Positions 1 to 9,513 of a stretch of DNA of 64,000 nucleotides are shown here, one piece after another (position 1 is the stretch's first letter; each line of letters begins with the position of its first letter). The notes under the pieces were generated by a model, which saw nothing but the letters and a program-made list of their open reading frames with translations, was not told where the DNA came from and ran no database searches. The DNA comes from Rhynchopus euleeides (taxonomy: Eukaryota > Euglenozoa > Diplonemea > Diplonemida > Diplonemidae): NCBI GenBank assembly GCA_963210315.1, contig OY723285.1, positions 1,054,001 to 1,118,000 on the forward strand, in the 5' to 3' direction. The position numbers and the translations under genes are program-made.

Positions 1-1135
1 CCCAGATCGAGCCAAGCTAAACTGGATCTACCCGGGGTAACGTATTCAAGGGACTTCCGCTCTTCCGTGCGCAGTTGCAGCACATAGGTCTGTCACACTA
101 CGGGCCGAAGGGTGCGTCCTCTATGCGACATCTGGTCGCGGGAGGGTCGACGACACTGCCTATCGGCGGCGGCATCACGTGGTAGTAGAGCGAGCTCCAC
201 AGTGCTGGAGGGTCACAGCTTTACACGAACACCTTAATGATCGACAACGTGTCGCCGGATGCTACAATCCTGAAGCAAAATCAGAGCAAGCTCGTCAGAT
301 GCAGACGCCACGTGGTGGTCTCCCGGTGATTGCTGTGTTTCGGCGCTAACACACTACAACCTCCCCTGGTGCGCCTCATCAGGTGTGAGCCAGGATCAAT
401 GGAACCTAAGGGGGTCAGCCTTAGGTCAGCAAGACTTTCTTCCCACCTTATCCCTCGCCTCGTGTGCGTAAGAGCTACTCGTCGAGCTAGTCCGCGGAAG
501 TGGAGGTGAGGGTTATTGAGCGAAAAAACCCCGAAGGGCCTGTAGCAGCCGCCGAAGCGGAAGGTCGGGTATAATGGGGGTTGTGGCAAGGCGGTGTCAG
601 GGTATCGGTAAGGCGCACGAACACCTCTCGCTGGTTCAGCACTGCTGCGAAGCGCAACAGTTGCTCTTGCAGCCGTCTGAGACAGACTTCCTGCGTGTGA
701 TTGACGAAAAGCCCAATTTCGGGTGTTTTCCCACGGTTTCAAAGGGAAATAGGTACTGAACATAGGCAAAAAACCGGAGTGCCCATTCAGAGGCTTCATA
801 CTCAGTCTTTTTGATCGGACTTTTTTTTTCGTCGATGCAATTTGACTCGTTCTTTCCAATAACGTCATCCTCGGCTGACTTTTTGGGGAGCCCCGGCACA
901 CAAATTTTTTTGCTTTCGAAAATCTGCCATTTTTTCACCCTCAAATTCACTGTTTGTTGGCCGTGCAAAAAAAGAGTCGTTTTTTTGGGGACAAAAAATG
1001 GCCATCGTGGAATCTTTCAGTCAAACGCGTTCATTTACGGCCAGGGTCGGGCAGAAAAACGAAAATTGAAGCAAATTGGTGTCCAAGGAGAAAAATGGGC
1101 CAAAATGGCTCAAAATAGCCTTCGGTCTTAAAGGG
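1..1135. mobile_element. TTAA-flanked piggyBac-like non-autonomous element, copy A (runs off the window edge)
   Basis: Positions 1-110 and 600-1135 match 1980-2730 closely, so this is a second copy of the element to its right. About 190-570 is extra sequence not found in the other copy. The right end reads CTTAAAGGG followed by TTAA at 1136-1139, as expected for a piggyBac-type terminus beginning CCCTTT. No transposase frame is visible. The short open frames here fall in repeat DNA and are not convincing genes. Confidence 0.6.
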
Positions 1136-1139
1136 TTAA

Positions 1140-2727
1140 CCCTTTAAGTCCCAAGGCGCAATATATTGCGCCTACACTTTCGGTTCACATTTTGTTAGCA
1201 CGCATTTTTGTCTTTTTGGCAAACCCTGGGCACCATGAAAAGGGTTTGGACAGTTCTTTTCAAGACAACAAAAATCGACGAGATATCTGTCTGTCGGTTG
1301 CCCGCCGTCACCCCTGAGAATCTGGGCCCAGGTCGGGTTTTCGGGTGAAAACAGCATTCTGGGCCCTTGGTTTTCTGTGCACACCCCAACAAGGTCTGGC
1401 ATACTTTGCCGGGGGTCTTTGTGCCCGACCCTGGCCATCTGGTAAAGGGGACTCGAGAACCTTTCCAAGGAATCAAGACCCGCCCAGATATACCCCGATG
1501 TGGTGCACGTGTCAACTGAAGGCAAGGGAGTGCCTGATTGTGAATTCCTCGCCTGTCAAATGTACCTGGGACCCCCCGTGTTTAAGTCCCCCCCCTTGGA
1601 GACGATTTTCGGCCGGGGGGACTTAAACACGGGGGGGGGGGGGGGCGGACCTAAACGCAGGGGGGGCTTAAACACGGGGGTGGCACGGTGGAGACCAAGA
1701 AGACCTCTTCCGCTTCCGTCGTAGGGGGGGTGATTCTGGTCCGGATGGACTTTTGGCACCCCCCTTTTCGACTCTGACAGCACCTGGAGGGCACCAGGTG
1801 GCCTCGCGGCCACTTGATGACCCTCCAGACCGGCCCACCCCGTGTTTAGGTCCACCTGTGTTTAAGTTCCCCCCCCTGCCAGACCCCCAGGGGGGGACTT
1901 AAGCACGGGGGAAAGGGAGGGGGGGCTTATACACGGGGGTCCCAGGTCTGGGTGATATCTTATCCTGGCCTTGGGCCGTGCCCAGATTGAGCCAAGCTAA
2001 ACCAGAAGAGTGTCTGATCTACTTGGGGAGAACATATTCGAGGCGCTTCTCTCTTCCGTGCGCAGTTGCAGCACCGAGTAGTCTGCAATAATACGAGACG
2101 CGGGGTGCTGTCCTCTCTGCGGCGACATCTGGTCGAGAACTCAGAGGAGAGGGTAGACGGACACTGGCGACATCCCGGGGTAGTAGAGCGAGCGCATGGC
2201 GACATCTCTGCGAACACTCTCTCTGGCTCAGCACTGCTGCGAAGCACAACAGTTGCCCTTGCAGCCGTCTGAGACAGACTTCCTGCGAGTGATTGAGGAA
2301 ATAACCCTTTTCGGGTGTTTTCCCACGGTTTCAAAGGGAAAATAGGCACTGAACATAGGCAAAAACCGCCTTGCCCATTCAGTGGCTTCATTCTCAGTCT
2401 TTTTGGCCGAACTTTTTTTTCGTCGATGCAATTTGACTCGTTCTTTCCAATAACGCCATCTTCGGATGACTTTTTGGGGAGCCCCGGCACCCAAAAATTT
2501 TTGCTTTCGAAAATCTGCCATTTTTTCACCCTCAAATCCACTGTTTGTTGGCCGTGCGAAAAAAGAGACATTTTTTTCGGGGCCAAAAAATGGCCATCGT
2601 GGAATCTTTCAGTCAAACGCGTTCATTTACGGCCAGGGTCGGGCAGAAAAACGAAAATTGAAGCAACTTGGTGTCCAAGGAGAAAAATCGGCCAAAATGG
2701 CCCAAAATAGCCTTGGGACTTAAAGGG
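1140..2727. mobile_element. TTAA-flanked piggyBac-like non-autonomous element, copy B
   Basis: A perfect 17-bp terminal inverted repeat, CCCTTTAAGTCCCAAGG at 1140 and its reverse complement ending at 2727, is bounded by TTAA at 1136-1139 and 2728-2731. TTAA duplication with a CCCT-type end is the piggyBac superfamily signature. There is no long coding frame, so it is non-autonomous. It shares the TTAA at 1136-1139 with copy A, so two related units sit head to tail on one target. A G/C-run element is nested at 1565-1951. Confidence 0.75.
1565..1951. repeat. Nested G-run element with GTGTTTAAG inverted ends
   Basis: The ends are inverted repeats of the form CCTGGGACCCCCCGTGTTTAAG, the right one diverged (CTTATACACG). 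Inside, the ACTTAAACACGGGG motif recurs in both orientations around long G or C runs (for example 17 G near 1630). It lies inside copy B of the TTAA element and has no counterpart in copy A, so it looks like a later insertion. Confidence 0.5.
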
Positions 2728-2731
2728 TTAA

Positions 2732-3710
2732 TAGGAGGAAATAATTTTGACACCTACGCCAAAAAAAGGTAAAAAAAAGGTAGTTTGAAGGTAGTTCTGG
2801 GGTACATAGAAGGGGCGAAAACAGCCACACCAAAATATTATTTCCGGAGAAAGAAAAATACCATGGCGTGAGCCACGGATCCCAATGATGCAAATAAACG
2901 CATTTTCGGGAGGAGGAAAAAATGGACCAAAAATGGGGCCCGGGCGGGCCAGCCCATGGGGCCTGGCCCATGTCCTCAGTGTCTGTCATTGAATCTCTGG
3001 TTTTGAGGCGACGATCCAGCCCGCACTGACGAGCCTTGGCGCCCTCATCGAACCCTTGGGCGCAATTTACGCAAGTTCAGGAAGATGGACTATACCGCAC
3101 AAGGAACAGATGTTCAGTACCGTGGCCTCCGGCGGCTGGGGGGCTCCGCCCCCCAGACCCCCGCGTGACGTATGCCTGTCGACCAAGCCCTTTGGGATCA
3201 CATCAGGTCATGGAATCCAGAGACCGCCCTCAGGAGGACGCACCCAACTCACCACAGAATCTGGACCCCACAAGGAACAGGTGTTCGCTACCGTGGCCTC
3301 CGGCGGCTGGGGGGCTCCGCCCCCCAGACCCCCCTGTGGACCACCTCTAAGGGTGCACCACTCTCTTCTCCAGGGGCAAACTGCATATTCCCACGTTTTC
3401 TCGTGTTTCTGTACGGGGTCTAATAAAAGATGGACTCATCCGCAGAACACGTCCGGGGGCACCATGGATTCCAATGTTCCGAAACATGCCGTTTTCGGGG
3501 GTTTTCGGGTCACCTGCGGTGCGCACGGCCCGAAAAATGGGGTGAAACAGGTCACGAAAACCAAGAAAAAATTGAGTATAAGTACCGGGTTTTTGGCCAC
3601 TTTTTGTCAGAATAAGCTTCAGGTATGGAGGATTCACCGGAGTGGAGGGTGCTGAGGGGCTGAGCGGCTGGGGGGATGTTGCCTGTGAGGGAGAAGATGC
3701 ACCAAGCAAA
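2732..3710. other. Non-coding repeat DNA with a pair of GC hairpin modules
   Basis: No gene is supported. The stretch 3040-3345 holds two hairpin modules (3119-3162 and 3290-3333) separated by a spacer that also recurs, diverged, between the module pairs near 26.7, 43.7 and 60.3 kb. The remainder has no feature I recognise, and the short open frames across it are translations of the repeat. Confidence 0.5.
3119..3333 (+). repeat. GC hairpin module, pair 1
   Basis: Two copies of the module ACCGTGGCCTCCGGCGG plus hairpin plus ACCCCC, starting 171 bp apart. The hairpin is a 9-bp stem CTGGGGGGC / GCCCCCCAG with a TCC loop (3136-3156 and 3307-3327). Confidence 0.85.
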
Positions 3711-3739
3711 GACACACGGCCCCGGAGGGGCCGTGTGTC
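3711..3739. repeat. Perfect GC hairpin
   Basis: GACACACGGCCCC and its exact complement enclose a 3-base GGA loop. No gene end is adjacent, so a terminator role is not supported. Confidence 0.7.
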
Positions 3740-3779
3740 TGTGTTCAGTGGTGCATTCCTCCGCACCTCAGTGCACTCT

Positions 3780-4150
3780 CTGACCTGCATGTCTACGGGG
3801 GTCTGAGCCCACATGGCAACCCCGAGTAAGGGGTGCAAACAGACACCCCATGGCCACAATGACCCCACCGCGATCCGCACAGATCCCAAATATTCAGAGG
3901 AGCAGGGTTTTGAAAAACCTGTAAGTGGGGTCCCGCTGGGTGGGTGGTGTGGGTGGGCTGATTTCTGGCCTCCCAGTCACATCCTCCCTTCAGAAGTCCC
4001 TGAACCAGACCCGCATTTCATGGGTGAAACTTGGCACGCACACCACCAAAATGACCCCACTACGATCCGCACGGAGCTCAAATAATGCAATAACGCCAGT
4101 CATGTGCGGCGATGCGATCAGTTTTGAGCCCCCCAAATAGGTGCCTCAGT
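3780..4150. repeat. Diverged relative of the TA-flanked elements at 31.3-32.7 kb
   Basis: This stretch aligns by eye with 32230-32490. It shares two copies of the block TGACCCCACTACGATCCGCAC, a CACCCCATGG segment, and the phrase AGACCCGCATTTCATG. Its ends are no longer recognisable, so it is an older copy than the two with clear ends. Confidence 0.6.
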
Positions 4151-5150
4151 AGCGCGTTTTTTTTGTATCCGATTTCGGTCACCAGCCCCCGGACCCCCAG
4201 ATTTAGGAAAAGCCCTGTGGTCAACCGCCAGGTCAAAATCCTGACTCGGCCCCCGTGTGGGTCAAAAAAAACACCCCCCCCCCCCCCCCCCCACCCCTCC
4301 CGCCCGGCAGGCTACGCCTTTTTGAGTTCGGGGGTAGGTGGTATTGAAATAGAAGGAATCACAAGGATGACCTCCCCCGTTTTGCAGGTTGTCTGGGATT
4401 GGAACCAACACGGGCAGGACAAAGGGCTCGTGAATCACGGGAGATGGACAGGGGAGGGTCCTGGCTGTCGGCAGGATTTTGCCGGCAAAAATTTGGCAGC
4501 TTTCCTCCAAATCGGAGTACAACATACCAAAACCGCACCGTTTTCGGCACTGCAGCGAAGACCACCACAGAAGGAAATCATCAGGAAACAGCGACAGACG
4601 TCGGAACCAAGGCATCCTCTAGGTACTGCAGACAGCCGGCGAGACCTGGTCCTTGCCGCAAAAGGCGGGGAGGTGTGGGGTGTGGGGACGGGTGCAGGGG
4701 CATTCTGAACGAATGGAACTCAACGGAAATCGCCGTGCCACGCGTCCTGGTAGCACAGCGGGGCATGGGGGCAGTCCAGCAATGAAACGCCAAACCCTTG
4801 GGTTGATATCCCCACACTGTTAAACCCACTTGCCTGATGAAGGGGGTGGTGTGCAGATCACGGTTGGCAGAACTGCACGTTACTTCTCGCATGAAGGCCA
4901 CGAAACTATCCGTGGTCCTGCTGGTGACAAAGGGTGGGAATAAAGCGCGGGAGCAAAACCAATAACTCCCGACAATTCTTTGTTATGCGAACGCCCGGCT
5001 GTCCTGCAGAGCCTCCTCTTTAAAACTGCGATTTAGTGCATGCGATGCCCAAAGCTTGCACTGCCCCATTACACCGGGCTTGTTTTTTTTTTTGACGAAC
5101 ACTGATTGTTGAAAGGCAGGAAAGGAGCGATGTGAGGGTGATGTAGCCGG
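4151..5150. other. Intergenic DNA downstream of the cyclase gene
   Basis: It contains a run of A followed by about 20 C (4264-4290), one copy of the GAAATAGAAG...ACAAGGATGA motif (4345-4377) and otherwise unique sequence. No coding frame here shows domain-like or conserved composition. Confidence 0.4.
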
Positions 5151-8100
5151 TCAAGACTTCTCCAGGATCCAATCAGTTTTCTTCGCGCTGCTGAAGAGGC
5201 CATCCTTGCTCTCGAGGCGTGCTGACACCACGGTGCACGTCACCGCACACATGGCAAACGTGCTGCCCCCTCTGCGCAGCTCTCCTGCTGCAGTAGCAAG
5301 CCCGCGTGTCTGCATCGCACTCGTGACCTGCGTGTCCTGTGATGCGAACATCACCGCCTGCTCCGCCTCCACCGCACGGACATAGGTAAACTGGCACACC
5401 TGCACACACAGTCCTACAGCCGTCACAAAGCGCTGCTTGCCTGTACCAACGTAGCCCGAAAACATCTTGCCGCTGCACAGCCCACAGTGCACGCGTCCTG
5501 CAGCAGCCCTGCCGGTAGTCAGGCATGCGAAGCGCAGCGCCCCCTCGAGGTGCCCCGCACATGGCGCCATCACGTTCCACACAACAAGCGTGGCCGTGCC
5601 GCAGACGTTGAGCAGACGCCCGTCGCTGCGGCCGAGGCTGGCGAGGACACGGCGCAGGTTGCTGTCCGTGAGTGCCGTCACCTCTGCAGCAGGCACGTCG
5701 CTCATCTCGCAGTCCACGTACCCTACAGTGGCGCTGCCTACCTCGACCAGCCGATCGCTGAAGCGGTCCACAGCCAGGAGCTTGGCGCGTGGTTGATTGC
5801 TCGTCCTGTTGCTGCTGGTGTCGCTGGCGCTGCTCGAGGCACTAACGTCGCTCGTCCTGCGCAGCGGGTTGGGTACATTGACGAAGATGCCCGATTTGAC
5901 GTGTGCCGCACGCTGCGGCATGCTTGCTGGCACCAGCAGGCTCAGCGGCACGTCCCCGATGCCTTTCAAGGACTGCGTCCCCAGCGGCACCACCACCGCC
6001 TGCTGCTGCTGCACGGCTGCGAGGCCCGCAACCGCAGACGTCTCCACAGCCACCCCGCCGCACACGCCGTTTGCCTCCAGCCGTGCTGCGCGGTTCACCG
6101 TCGGCCCGAAGTAGTCGCACCGCCGCACCACGTCATTGCGTTCCGCACTCACCGCCCCTTGCGTCAGCCCCATGCGCACACGTAGCCCACACATCCCGCG
6201 TTTGTCATCCCCCGGCAACTGCACCACCTCCAGCAGGTCTGCAGGCCACGCCGCCTGATATAGCCGCTCCTGCGTGAGCAGCCCAAACCGCACCGCCATG
6301 TCCATATCCGCAAACGACACCATGAATGAGTCGCCAATCGTCTTCACTTCGTACCCGCCGCACTCTGCAATCACCTCGCGGATCACCGTGTTGTGCAGCC
6401 GCAGCGCCTCCGCCATCGCGTCCGTGCACTGCTCCCACAGCTTCGTCGACCCCTGCACGTCTGTGAACAGCACCGCCGCATGCCCCGTCTGCAACCCAGG
6501 TGCGTCCTGCAGCTGCACGCAAGTGCTAAAGGAGGGTTCGTTCTCGAAGATCGCCTCTGGCATGAAGGTTTTGTACTCGCGCATGTTTTGTACCAACTTG
6601 TTCATCGCACTGCGCATCACGTTGATCTCCCGCAGCACAGACACCCCCGCATCCACCGAGTCGATGCCCTCCACATCCACCTGCGACACACGCAGGATGT
6701 CGTGTGCGAACTGCCGCACTGGCTGCGTCAGCATGTTGTTGAACACGAGGAACACCACCACAGAGGTCATCACAATCGATACAATCACCATGATCGTCGC
6801 ATTCGCACGCTGCAACAGCTTCTTGTTTGAATTTTCCTCCTGCACCTGCACGTCCGCCAGCGTCTCGCGCCTGTTCGCATCCACCCCACGCATGATGTCG
6901 TCGCGTGGGAGCATCACGGCCACCGTCCACTGCACACCCTCACGCACCTGTACAACGTTCAGGTCGAGCGCCTTCGTCTGTGCAAAGTACTGCTTCTTCT
7001 CCACGTCCCGCACAAGCCTGTCCCGAGTATGAAGCGACATCACCTCCTGTGCCGACACCCTCTCGCTGAACAGCTGCAGGCTGTCCAAGCGCCCTCTGAA
7101 GTACTGCCCGCTGCGGTATGGGTTGTTGTGTCTGCGGGTCACAATGTTCCCGGCTTCATTGTAACGGGCATCAGTAGCCTCGGAGTAGAGCGACCCATTG
7201 ACAAACAGGCGGCAGGCCCCACCGCCCACCACAGCCGTCACAGTGGTCCACACGTGCACAGGGAACCCGCCTTCGTATGCCTTCGTCCTGCACCCGTATC
7301 GCAGCACGAACAGGTACAGCTGCCCGTTCGCAAACAGCCTGATGTTCGCATCACCCACAAGCGTGTCGCTGAACAGACGCGGCGTGGTGGCATGTGGGCT
7401 TGGCTCTGTATACGCCACGTCTGGCCGTATGCGCATGCTCACTGCGAAGGTTCCGGCATGTGTACCGTCAGGTCGTAGGATGCATTCTGTCACATGGTTT
7501 GTGGGTGTCGTGCACCGCGTGTGTGACACACACTCCGTCCCATCTGCATATAATAGCGTCTTTGAGAAGGCCTCGTACCTGCTGCGCCACGGTTCCCCAG
7601 GTTCGCTCACCTGTGACTGGGCCACGATCGGTGTGCGCCGTGTCAGGTTCCTGTAGAGGTGCAGTGTGGCCACGCCGTCGAACACCAGCACCTCCTTCTG
7701 CAGCTGTGCGTCGTACGCCACACACTCACCACACGCACCGTCACGCATCTCCACGTCCCAACTGTGTGTACCGGTGTCGGACGCACGTCCACCCGACACG
7801 GTGATCTTCGCCAGCGTGAGGGACGGCTGCTCGCGGAAGTGCACCTGCTGGTCGAACTCCCCTTTGTGCTGCGTCCACCCGTCCACGGAGTCGAGGTAGT
7901 TGGCGAGTGCTGACACTTTGACGGCGGGGTGCGAGTGCATGTAATATAGACCGAACATCCAACTACTAAGCGAAATAAGCGTATCGACCTGAGCCTCTCT
8001 CTTTGACGTCGCTGTTCCGGTATTGCGCTGTCCGAGGATGGCCTTGTCTACACCGTCGACCAGCAGCGCAGTCATATTCTGCAGGGTGCGTGATGACCCC

Positions 8101-9431
8101 AATGCGCCAAGAGAGCGTTTCATAAACGTGTCTATGTCCATGTGCGCTTCGATGGTGCCATGGTACTTCATCCCGAATATATTATAGAGGGGGCGGTACA
8201 CAGTTATCGGGTGCGAGAAGCTAAATCCTATCGGGAATGTGAGCTTTGCCGCCATCCATGTGGAGTATCCGCGTTGCTTGCCTGCTGTGACTGCGAGAGG
8301 ATCCCCGATGTTGCCCGCCAGCATGCGGCTTGCGTTACGCTGGTAGGCAGGGATGGCGGCGTGAAAGAAGGGCACGGTTAAGGATGTCTGCCACTCACCC
8401 ACGCCATACCGCCACCCTTCGTTCGTCTCTGCGACACTGCCTACAACACTGTCGTTTCGCAGGTCATCAGGCCTGTCATCCGTCTTGTACTGTTGATTGA
8501 TGAAGAATCCGCGTGTTGTGAATATCTGCAAACGAATTGGGTGAAACCAAAGCTCGTTCAGACGTGAAAAACGAAATAATACAGCCGACCTCATGTTGAA
8601 GTTCCACCACGACCCATCGAACCTGAAGAACAAGTCCTCCACCATCTTCAGCCTGTCCTCCATCCCTTGCACCTCGTGCTGCAGTGCGGCGAGCACACGG
8701 TCGACTGCAGTGTCGCGTATTGCGCCCGATAGCTGAATCACGTCCCGCTTGGAGTTGTCGTATGACAGCTCCAGCGCAGCCCGCCCGTTCTCCATAGCCT
8801 CATCTGTTGATTTCCGCCCCGACACCGTCGCCAGGGTGAATGCTACAACTGCAACTACCAGCAGCAGCGTCAGATAGAACGTTAGATCAGGCGTGCCTTC
8901 CCCTTTCCCACGGGCCTCACAGGCCTTGCGCTTCTTGGAGCGCAAGACTCGTGCTGTCCGTCCTTCTCGTTCTCGTTTCCTCCGGAAGCAGGTGTTGCGT
9001 GCGGTTCCGGCAAGCGCACCCGCTGCATCCCCTCTCCCACCATCTTTCGTTCGGCGGCTATTCCGCGCTCTTTTCAACGCGTCGTCGCGAAGATTGCGCC
9101 TCAGTACCAGCAGGCGCAATCTCCGGCTTCCAGTGTGTGTGTGTCCCCCCTCCTTTACAGCGCAACGAGGAGGAGAGCGAAACCGTGTGGTGTCACGTAG
9201 AGCAAAAGTAGGATAGCGGGCCCGGTTCCTCACGGTATGGTCCTTCGGGGCCAGGCTGCGATGCCAGCACGCTAACCCAAATTGCAATACGAGGGAGGAG
9301 AAATATGGGGAATGGACAAAAATCCCCCATATTCGCTCCACCCAAAAATAGCTGGAAATCCCCCAGATTCCCCCCATTTTCCCCCACATTTTCTCAATAT
9401 TTCCCCCAAAAAACACCGTGATTCCCCCCAC
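5151..9431 (-). CDS. Receptor-type class III adenylyl cyclase with Cache, LamG-like, HAMP-like and tandem cyclase domains
   Basis: Predicted membrane enzyme making cAMP from ATP. Numbering is from 9431. A basic, low-complexity N-terminus precedes helix 1 (about 182-203). A large outer region follows with Cache-like features (AHMDID near 430; the QWTVAVMLP closing strand near 865). A LamG/concanavalin-like sandwich (about 625-800) sits inside it. Helix 2 is at 875-900, a HAMP-like linker at 900-955, then the cyclase at 980-1170. Catalytic residues are present: metal Asp991 (FTD) and Asp1034 (GDSF), adenine-selecting Lys1030 and Asp1106 (DYFG), Asn1113 and Arg1117 (NRAAR). Lys/Asp at the purine site favours ATP over GTP. 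A second cyclase-like domain (1215-1400) keeps the fold pattern, but the second metal Asp position reads CGTAT. The first 50 or so residues translate the 9.3-9.5 kb repeat, so the true start is probably in an upstream exon or further in; no convincing ATG lies between them and helix 1. Confidence 0.9.
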   Translation of the reverse strand: MGGITVFFGGNIEKMWGKMGGIWGISSYFWVERIWGIFVHSPYFSSLVLQFGLACWHRSLAPKDHTVRNRARYPTFALRDTTRFRSPPRCAVKEGGHTHTGSRRLRLLVLRRNLRDDALKRARNSRRTKDGGRGDAAGALAGTARNTCFRRKREREGRTARVLRSKKRKACEARGKGEGTPDLTFYLTLLLVVAVVAFTLATVSGRKSTDEAMENGRAALELSYDNSKRDVIQLSGAIRDTAVDRVLAALQHEVQGMEDRLKMVEDLFFRFDGSWWNFNMRSAVLFRFSRLNELWFHPIRLQIFTTRGFFINQQYKTDDRPDDLRNDSVVGSVAETNEGWRYGVGEWQTSLTVPFFHAAIPAYQRNASRMLAGNIGDPLAVTAGKQRGYSTWMAAKLTFPIGFSFSHPITVYRPLYNIFGMKYHGTIEAHMDIDTFMKRSLGALGSSRTLQNMTALLVDGVDKAILGQRNTGTATSKREAQVDTLISLSSWMFGLYYMHSHPAVKVSALANYLDSVDGWTQHKGEFDQQVHFREQPSLTLAKITVSGGRASDTGTHSWDVEMRDGACGECVAYDAQLQKEVLVFDGVATLHLYRNLTRRTPIVAQSQVSEPGEPWRSRYEAFSKTLLYADGTECVSHTRCTTPTNHVTECILRPDGTHAGTFAVSMRIRPDVAYTEPSPHATTPRLFSDTLVGDANIRLFANGQLYLFVLRYGCRTKAYEGGFPVHVWTTVTAVVGGGACRLFVNGSLYSEATDARYNEAGNIVTRRHNNPYRSGQYFRGRLDSLQLFSERVSAQEVMSLHTRDRLVRDVEKKQYFAQTKALDLNVVQVREGVQWTVAVMLPRDDIMRGVDANRRETLADVQVQEENSNKKLLQRANATIMVIVSIVMTSVVVFLVFNNMLTQPVRQFAHDILRVSQVDVEGIDSVDAGVSVLREINVMRSAMNKLVQNMREYKTFMPEAIFENEPSFSTCVQLQDAPGLQTGHAAVLFTDVQGSTKLWEQCTDAMAEALRLHNTVIREVIAECGGYEVKTIGDSFMVSFADMDMAVRFGLLTQERLYQAAWPADLLEVVQLPGDDKRGMCGLRVRMGLTQGAVSAERNDVVRRCDYFGPTVNRAARLEANGVCGGVAVETSAVAGLAAVQQQQAVVVPLGTQSLKGIGDVPLSLLVPASMPQRAAHVKSGIFVNVPNPLRRTSDVSASSSASDTSSNRTSNQPRAKLLAVDRFSDRLVEVGSATVGYVDCEMSDVPAAEVTALTDSNLRRVLASLGRSDGRLLNVCGTATLVVWNVMAPCAGHLEGALRFACLTTGRAAAGRVHCGLCSGKMFSGYVGTGKQRFVTAVGLCVQVCQFTYVRAVEAEQAVMFASQDTQVTSAMQTRGLATAAGELRRGGSTFAMCAVTCTVVSARLESKDGLFSSAKKTDWILEKS

Positions 9432-9513
9432 CGCGATTTGGGGGGCAAAATATGGGGGGAATCACGGTCCCCCACCGTGGGGGGACAAGTATGCCTAGGG
9501 GGGGGGGGGGGGG
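9290..9513. repeat. G/C-tract repeat with inverted ACCGTGATTCCCCCC arms
   Basis: Alternating C and G runs include an inverted repeat, ACCGTGATTCCCCCC at about 9415 and GGGGGGAATCACGGT ending at about 9471. It ends in CCTAGGGGG with 14 G in a row. It overlaps the apparent 5' end of the cyclase frame, which weakens that start. Confidence 0.6.

Noticed and set aside
3711-3739. Rho-independent terminator
   Set aside because: The hairpin lacks a following T run and is not near a gene end; the genome is eukaryotic.
5487-7032. Long plus-strand frames over the cyclase
   Set aside because: Shadows of the cyclase gene, whose catalytic motifs fix the minus strand.
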